From Actinomycetes bacterium (GTDB lineage Bacteria; Actinomycetota; Acidimicrobiia; Acidimicrobiales; Palsa-688), in the NCBI GenBank assembly GCA_021827285.1, contig JAKAWM010000117.1:1-7927 (forward strand): a stretch of DNA of 7,927 nucleotides. The letters are read 5' to 3'. The notes beneath the pieces were generated by a model. It was given only the letters and a program-made list of their open reading frames with translations. It had not been told where the DNA came from and made no database searches. Below, piece by piece: positions 3,950 through 7,927 of this stretch. The position numbers and the translations under genes are program-made. The stretch's first letter is position 1, and each line of letters opens with the position of its first letter.

Positions 3950-6079
3950 CGGTGCGGGTGGGGTGGGCACTGTCGTGGTCGGCGGAACTGTAGTTGAAGG
4001 CGCGGTTGAAGAGGCAGATGTGGTCCCTGGTGCCGTGGTAGCCGGTGCCGTGGTAGCCGGTGCCGTGGTAGCCGGTGCCGTGGTAGCCGGTGCCGTGGTA
4101 GCCGATGTCGTTGGCACGGTCGTTGTAGTGACGGGAGGCTTGCTCGTGCTCGGCCCCGTGTACTGGCCCACATAGAGAGTGACGGACGAACCCTCCCGGA
4201 TCGCCTTGCCCGGGCCAGGTTCAGTTCGCAGGACATGGCCATCCTGCGATGGGTTGCTGACCGCCTGAGGGACCAGCGCGGGGTAGAGGTTGATGGCCGC
4301 CAGCTCCCTTTGTGCTTGAGTGACGGTCTCGCCGATGAGGTCCGGGGGCACATTGGTCATTTGCTGGCCACTCGAGACATACAGGCTGATCGCCGTACCC
4401 CAGGCGACCTGGTTGCCGGCTTGGGGTGACGTCCAAGCGACCAGACCCGGTTTGACCGTGGCGCTGGGTACCTGGTTCACTGGGCCGACTTTCAGGTGGC
4501 GAGCTTGAAGGATGGCCCCTGCCTCTGCTTCGTTCTTGCCCTGTAGCTGGGGGACCACCGTCGTGGCGGCGCCCGACGAGCAATAGAGGGTGACCGTGGT
4601 TCCTTGGGCGCGGTGGGCGCCGCCGGGCGGGTTGGTAGAGATGACGGACCCCTGGTTCACGGTGGCGCTGCTTTGTAGCACGGGCTTGTACGCGAACCCT
4701 TTGGCCTTCAAGTCGCTCTCGGCCGTGCCGCAAGACTCGCCTTTCACATTGGGCACGGTGATAGTCGGGGCCCCGTCGCTGACGTGGAGGACTATCCGAG
4801 ATCCAGGAGGCAGCATGCTCCCGGCTGGCGGTGAAGTGCTGATGACCTGTCCCGAGGGAATGAGAAGGCTCGGCCCGTCCTCCACGGTGGCGCGGGCGTG
4901 GAAGCCCACACGTTGGAGCGCGGCCTGCGCCTGCGCGACTGTGTCCCCCTTGAGGTTGGGCACCTGAAGGTCGGCGGTGGTCCCCCACCAGCCGGCGTTG
5001 CGCCCGATGAAGAAGACCAGCGCCCCCAGGACGATCAAGAGGACGGCGAAGAGGGCTCCCCACCAGCCCGCCCTGGAACGCCGGCCCCCACCTTCCTGGC
5101 TGGGCGGGTAGCCCTCGTCGTAGCTGGTCTCCAGCTCGTCGAAGACGCTTGTCGCACGGTGCCCGATGTCATAGCCGGGTTGGGGGGGGCCGCTTACGAC
5201 GCGAGTTGCCGGCGGAGCCTGTACCGGCGGAGCCGCTACAACTGGCTGTCCGTGCTGGAAACGGACAAGGTCATCTCGTAGCTCAGCCGCGCTCTGGTAG
5301 CGGTCCTCCGGATCCTTGGCCATCGCTGCCATCACGATGGCTTCGAAGTCCGGTGACAGCGAAGGGTTTAGGGTCGAGGGCAGGGGGGCGTACTCCCGCA
5401 CATGTTTGTACGCGATGGCCACCGGGCTGTCCCCGCTGAAAGGTGGCCGGCCGGTGGCCATCTCGTAGAGCACGACCCCGAGCGAGTAGACGTCGCTCCT
5501 GGCGTCCACGGGCCATCCCTGGGCCTGTTCGGGCGAGAAATAGGTCGCCGTGCCCATCACCGCGCCCGTCTGGGTGAGGCCCTCGCTGGCGTTCCTGACG
5601 GCGCGGGCGATACCGAAGTCCGCCACTTTGACCTGGCCATGGCGGTCGATGAGGACATTGCCCGGCTTGATGTCGCGGTGCACCACGCCACGCCGATGGG
5701 CGAAATCCAGGGCGTTGGCGATGTCGGCACCGATAGCGGCCGCCCGGCGAGCACTAAGCGTGCCTTGACGGATGAGCGCCGAGAGGGTCTGGCCATCGAC
5801 GTACTCCATGACGATGAAGTAGGTGTGTTCGCCCTGGCCCCAGTCGTATATGGACACGATGTTGGCGTGGGTGAGGTTTGCCGCGGCCTGAGCCTCGCGC
5901 TTGAAGCGTTCTACGAACGCGGGGTCCGAGGAAAGTTCCGGGAAGAGCACCTTTATCGCAACGGGCCGGTCCAACAAGAGGTCTCTCGCCAGGTAGACCT
6001 GGGCCATGCCGCCGCGCGCTATATGGCGGACCAGCTCGTAGCGGTCGCTGAAGACCTCGGGTGTTGCCATGTCGGCCAC
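3947..6079 (-). CDS. pknB: PASTA-domain serine/threonine protein kinase PknB
   Basis: Membrane kinase of 710 residues (M. tuberculosis PknB has 626). Kinase domain about 14-275: ARGGMAQVY P-loop (first Gly replaced by Ala21), Lys43 in AIKVL, helix-C Glu62, HRDIKPGN with Asp136, DFG 154-156, and an activation loop with Thr169 and Thr171 in GLTQTGAVMGTATY, matching the PknB autophosphorylation sites. A juxtamembrane linker follows, then one TM at about 338-359. Four PASTA repeats lie outside at about 370-436, 438-503, 506-571 and 575-639; in the family they bind muropeptides or lipid II. The only two Cys (450, 500) flank PASTA2 and may pair. Residues 640-710 are a Thr/Pro/Ala tail with five ATTAP units. 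Known substrates of mycobacterial PknB include PbpA and division or wall regulators. The GTG start is 3 bp after the pbpA stop; ATG 6070 is an alternative. Neither has a strong Shine-Dalgarno, so coupling to pbpA is likely. Confidence 0.95.
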   Translation of the reverse strand: MADMATPEVFSDRYELVRHIARGGMAQVYLARDLLLDRPVAIKVLFPELSSDPAFVERFKREAQAAANLTHANIVSIYDWGQGEHTYFIVMEYVDGQTLSALIRQGTLSARRAAAIGADIANALDFAHRRGVVHRDIKPGNVLIDRHGQVKVADFGIARAVRNASEGLTQTGAVMGTATYFSPEQAQGWPVDARSDVYSLGVVLYEMATGRPPFSGDSPVAIAYKHVREYAPLPSTLNPSLSPDFEAIVMAAMAKDPEDRYQSAAELRDDLVRFQHGQPVVAAPPVQAPPATRVVSGPPQPGYDIGHRATSVFDELETSYDEGYPPSQEGGGRRSRAGWWGALFAVLLIVLGALVFFIGRNAGWWGTTADLQVPNLKGDTVAQAQAALQRVGFHARATVEDGPSLLIPSGQVISTSPPAGSMLPPGSRIVLHVSDGAPTITVPNVKGESCGTAESDLKAKGFAYKPVLQSSATVNQGSVISTNPPGGAHRAQGTTVTLYCSSGAATTVVPQLQGKNEAEAGAILQARHLKVGPVNQVPSATVKPGLVAWTSPQAGNQVAWGTAISLYVSSGQQMTNVPPDLIGETVTQAQRELAAINLYPALVPQAVSNPSQDGHVLRTEPGPGKAIREGSSVTLYVGQYTGPSTSKPPVTTTTVPTTSATTAPATTAPATTAPATTAPATTAPGTTSASSTAPSTTVPPTTTVPTPPAP
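4029..4103. repeat. five perfect 15-bp tandem repeats in the pknB tail
   Basis: The plus-strand unit GGTGCCGTGGTAGCC occurs five times without a mismatch (starts 4029, 4044, 4059, 4074, 4089). On the coding strand it gives ATTAP pentapeptides at residues 660-684 of PknB. The 15-bp unit keeps the frame whatever the copy number, so slippage would lengthen or shorten the external tail without breaking the gene. Confidence 0.95.
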
Positions 6080-6082
6080 AGC

Positions 6083-7591
6083 CTAGGGCCCGTGAGGTGC
6101 GCTTATGCCGGCGCGCCCCAGAAGGTACTGCTGGATGATGGCCTTGGCTATGGGTGCGGCGACGGTGCCTCCTTGGTACTCGGTGCCGTTGGGTTGGTTT
6201 TCCACCAGCACGGCGACGGCGATTTGGGGGTCAGGGACTGGAGCGAAGGCGACGAACCAAGTCTCGATGGTGGGCCCACCGGTCTGTGCTGTCCCCGTCT
6301 TGCCGGCCACCTGGATGCCGGGGATGCGGGCAGCGACACCGGTGCCATTAGGGCTGTTGACGACGGACAGCATGAGGTCGGTCATCTTTGTGGCCGTGGC
6401 CGGGCTGGTAGCCACAAGCCAGGGTTTGGGATGGTAACGGGCCACCACTGTCCCCTGGGAGTCGGTTACGTTGGCCAGCAGATGGGGGGTCATGATCACG
6501 CCCCCGTTGGCGATCGCCGCCGCGTCTAGGGCCATAGTGAGAGGGGTGGCCTGAACGCTCTCCTGACCTATGGCCGACTTGGCCAGGCCCGCCTGGTCGT
6601 AATGGAACGACGATGCGGGCGGGAAGTAGGACGGCGCCACCCCGGGCAGATCGAGCGGAGGTACCTTGTCCCAGCCGAAACTACTGGCCTCGCTCGCCAG
6701 TCCCTTCGCACCCACACCGAGCCCGAGCTGGGCAAAGCCGGTGTCACAGGAGACCGTGAAGAGCTGGAGCATGGCACCCCCGCAGGACTCCCCAGCGAAG
6801 TTATGGAGGACCTGACCGGCTGTGCCGGGCAAGACGAAGCCGGATGAATAAGGGTAGAACCTGCGGGCGAGGCGAGGGCGGTGGTCCAAGACGGCGGAGG
6901 CCGTCACGATCTTGAAGGTCGAGCCAGGGAAAAAGCGTTGCCGGTAAGCTGCGGCCACCAGCGGTGCCCCGGGGGCCCTTTGCAGCGCCTGCCAAGCCGC
7001 TTCCACCCTTGTTTGGACGTGGCTGGCCAAGGGGTTGGGGTCGTAGGACGGGTTTGAATACATCGCCAGTACCGCGCCGGTTCTCGGGTCCAAGGCTACC
7101 ACCGCCCCGTAGCGGCCAGCTAGCTGCTCGGCCGCCAGGCGTTGAAGGCTGGCCAGGGCAGTTATGTGCAAGTCGTCATCCGCCGGTTGGGTGGTGAAGA
7201 GCTGCTTCAGCTGTGACAGGTTGGTCGGTAGCCGTAGCGGCGTGCTCGATTTTGTCAGTATGGAGTTGTACTCGTCCTCCAGGCCGTCCGTGCCGTAAGT
7301 GAAAGAGAAGTACCCGGTAACCTGACCGAACAAAGCTCCCAATGGGTATAGCCGTTGGTACTTGTACTGGTCCTTGCTCGGCACTGACTCGGCCAGGGTG
7401 GCACCGTCGGCTGAGATGATAGCACCACGCGGGCTCTCGTACTCTTCAACCACATAGCGCGTGTTGAGAGGATTGTGGTTCAGCGAGCTGGCCCGGAAGA
7501 CCTGTAGGTAGTTAAGTTGAGCGAACAAGGCTATAAACAGGACTACCACGCCGGCACCCACGGCCCGTACCCGGGCATTGATACTGTTCAC
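6083..7591 (-). CDS. pbpA: class B penicillin-binding protein PbpA (peptidoglycan transpeptidase)
   Basis: DD-transpeptidase of 502 residues (M. tuberculosis PbpA is about 490) that cross-links peptidoglycan on the outer face of the membrane. An N-terminal TM anchor spans about 11-30. A dimerisation/pedestal region includes ESPRGAIISADG (about 52-63), typical of class B PBPs. The transpeptidase domain starts near residue 160. Active-site motifs are STFK with nucleophile Ser224 and Lys227; SCD with Ser281 (Asp283 in place of the commoner Asn); and KTGT with Lys431. The only cysteines, 270 and 282, correspond to the disulfide reported in M. tuberculosis PbpA. The GTG start overlaps the rodA stop by 4 bp (GTGA), and no strong Shine-Dalgarno is close, so translation is probably coupled to rodA. 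It is followed 3 bp later by pknB; mycobacterial PknB phosphorylates PbpA. The likely partner is the adjacent RodA-family glycosyltransferase. Confidence 0.95.
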   Translation of the reverse strand: MNSINARVRAVGAGVVVLFIALFAQLNYLQVFRASSLNHNPLNTRYVVEEYESPRGAIISADGATLAESVPSKDQYKYQRLYPLGALFGQVTGYFSFTYGTDGLEDEYNSILTKSSTPLRLPTNLSQLKQLFTTQPADDDLHITALASLQRLAAEQLAGRYGAVVALDPRTGAVLAMYSNPSYDPNPLASHVQTRVEAAWQALQRAPGAPLVAAAYRQRFFPGSTFKIVTASAVLDHRPRLARRFYPYSSGFVLPGTAGQVLHNFAGESCGGAMLQLFTVSCDTGFAQLGLGVGAKGLASEASSFGWDKVPPLDLPGVAPSYFPPASSFHYDQAGLAKSAIGQESVQATPLTMALDAAAIANGGVIMTPHLLANVTDSQGTVVARYHPKPWLVATSPATATKMTDLMLSVVNSPNGTGVAARIPGIQVAGKTGTAQTGGPTIETWFVAFAPVPDPQIAVAVLVENQPNGTEYQGGTVAAPIAKAIIQQYLLGRAGISAPHGP

Positions 7592-7927
7592 GCCCCAACC
7601 ATCCCTGTCAAAGCCTCCTGCACGCTAGCGTCCGTTGCTTTCGCGGCCAGGTCAAGCTGCTGCTCGTGAGCATTATCGTCCGAGATCCTGAGCAATATGG
7701 CCAGCAGCACATAATTGCTCACAAGTGACGAACCGCCGTACGAAACGAACGGTAAAGTGATCCCCGTCAGGGGGATGAGGCGGGTTATGCCACCAACTAT
7801 GACGAAGACCTGTACGCCCATCAGCAGGGACAAACCCGTGGCTAGTAGCTTGCTAAATGAACGCCGTGCGCGGACGGCTACCCGGAGCCCCGACCCTATC
7901 ATTAGGAGGTAAGCAATCAATAGTGCT
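7588..7927 (-). CDS. rodA: RodA/FtsW-family (SEDS) peptidoglycan glycosyltransferase, 5'-truncated
   Basis: The last 112 residues of a SEDS protein; the frame is open to the right edge, so the start is outside the window. SEDS proteins polymerise lipid II into glycan strands and work with a class B PBP. The family signature is clear: GGITRLIPLTGITLPFVSYGGSSLVSNYVLL, here seen in parts as LIPLTGITLPF and SYGGSS, between two hydrophobic helices. A cytoplasmic tail of about 35 residues follows (RISDDNAHEQQLD onward). A TTG at 7920 is an internal Leu codon, not a start. Position directly upstream of pbpA with a 4-bp overlap matches rodA of M. tuberculosis rather than ftsW of the dcw cluster, which is why rodA is chosen. 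Confidence 0.92.
   Translation of the reverse strand, partial: ALLIAYLLMIGSGLRVAVRARRSFSKLLATGLSLLMGVQVFVIVGGITRLIPLTGITLPFVSYGGSSLVSNYVLLAILLRISDDNAHEQQLDLAAKATDASVQEALTGMVGA

Noticed and set aside
4029..4103. Tandem repeats as a CRISPR array or minisatellite outside genes
   Set aside because: There are no spacers, the 15-bp unit is in frame inside pknB and encodes a Thr/Pro/Ala tail.
6011..6019. Ala21 in place of the first glycine of the PknB P-loop as a pseudokinase sign
   Set aside because: IARGGMAxVY loops are frequent in actinobacterial PASTA kinases, and Lys43, Glu62, Asp136 and Asp154 are all present.
5402..6529. 375-residue plus-strand reading frame opposite pknB and pbpA
   Set aside because: It is the mirror of strongly conserved kinase and transpeptidase coding sequence; its translation resembles no family and the frame is open only because of high GC at codon position 3.
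6743..6751. SCD instead of SCN in the second active-site motif of PbpA as a sign of inactivity
   Set aside because: An SxD form of this motif is known in active PBP2-type enzymes, and STFK and KTGT are intact.

Overview
The window is a high-GC stretch typical of Actinomycetota. It contains most of the conserved division and cell-wall block known from Mycobacterium tuberculosis and relatives: crgA, trpG/pabA, a PASTA-domain Ser/Thr kinase (pknB), a class B penicillin-binding protein (pbpA) and a rodA/ftsW-family gene. In the genomes I know, this block lies close to the chromosomal origin. A second kinase (pknA), which separates pknB from pbpA in M. tuberculosis, is absent between the two here. 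This suggests a lineage outside Mycobacteriales, perhaps a deep-branching class such as Acidimicrobiia, but the window alone does not settle it.

Left part (1-2798, + strand). First comes the 3' end of a CPBP-family intramembrane protease. Nine bases later a VIT1/CCC1-family Fe/Mn transporter begins. After a spacer of about 200 bp there is a 429-residue thiolase-fold protein. Its overall sequence follows 3-ketoacyl-CoA thiolases closely, but every catalytic residue I can align is replaced: nucleophile Cys to Asp, NEAF Asn to His, GHP His to Ser, and the C-terminal Cys to Ala. It also seems to need a CTG start codon and carries a Pro/Ser/Lys-rich insert. It is the least ordinary object in the window: either a repurposed pseudo-enzyme or an early-decay pseudogene.

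Middle part (2799-3946). A 142-bp spacer contains a short TCCACA/TGTGGA palindrome that resembles DnaA boxes. Next is crgA on the minus strand, then a roughly 110-bp divergent promoter region, then trpG/pabA on the plus strand. trpG ends 12 bp from the kinase stop codon, and a near-palindrome spans both convergent stops.

Right part (3947-7927, minus strand). Transcription runs rodA to pbpA to pknB, with a 4-bp rodA/pbpA overlap and a 3-bp pbpA/pknB gap, so this is a tight operon. RodA (glycosyltransferase) and PbpA (transpeptidase) form a peptidoglycan synthase pair. PknB senses cell-wall material through four external PASTA repeats and, by analogy with mycobacteria, controls such enzymes by phosphorylation. 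CrgA bridges divisome proteins and recruits PBPs. The PknB C-terminal tail is Thr/Pro rich and contains five perfect copies of a 15-bp repeat.

No rRNA, tRNA, CRISPR array, insertion sequence or phage gene was seen. No stretch longer than 300 bases lacks a gene.
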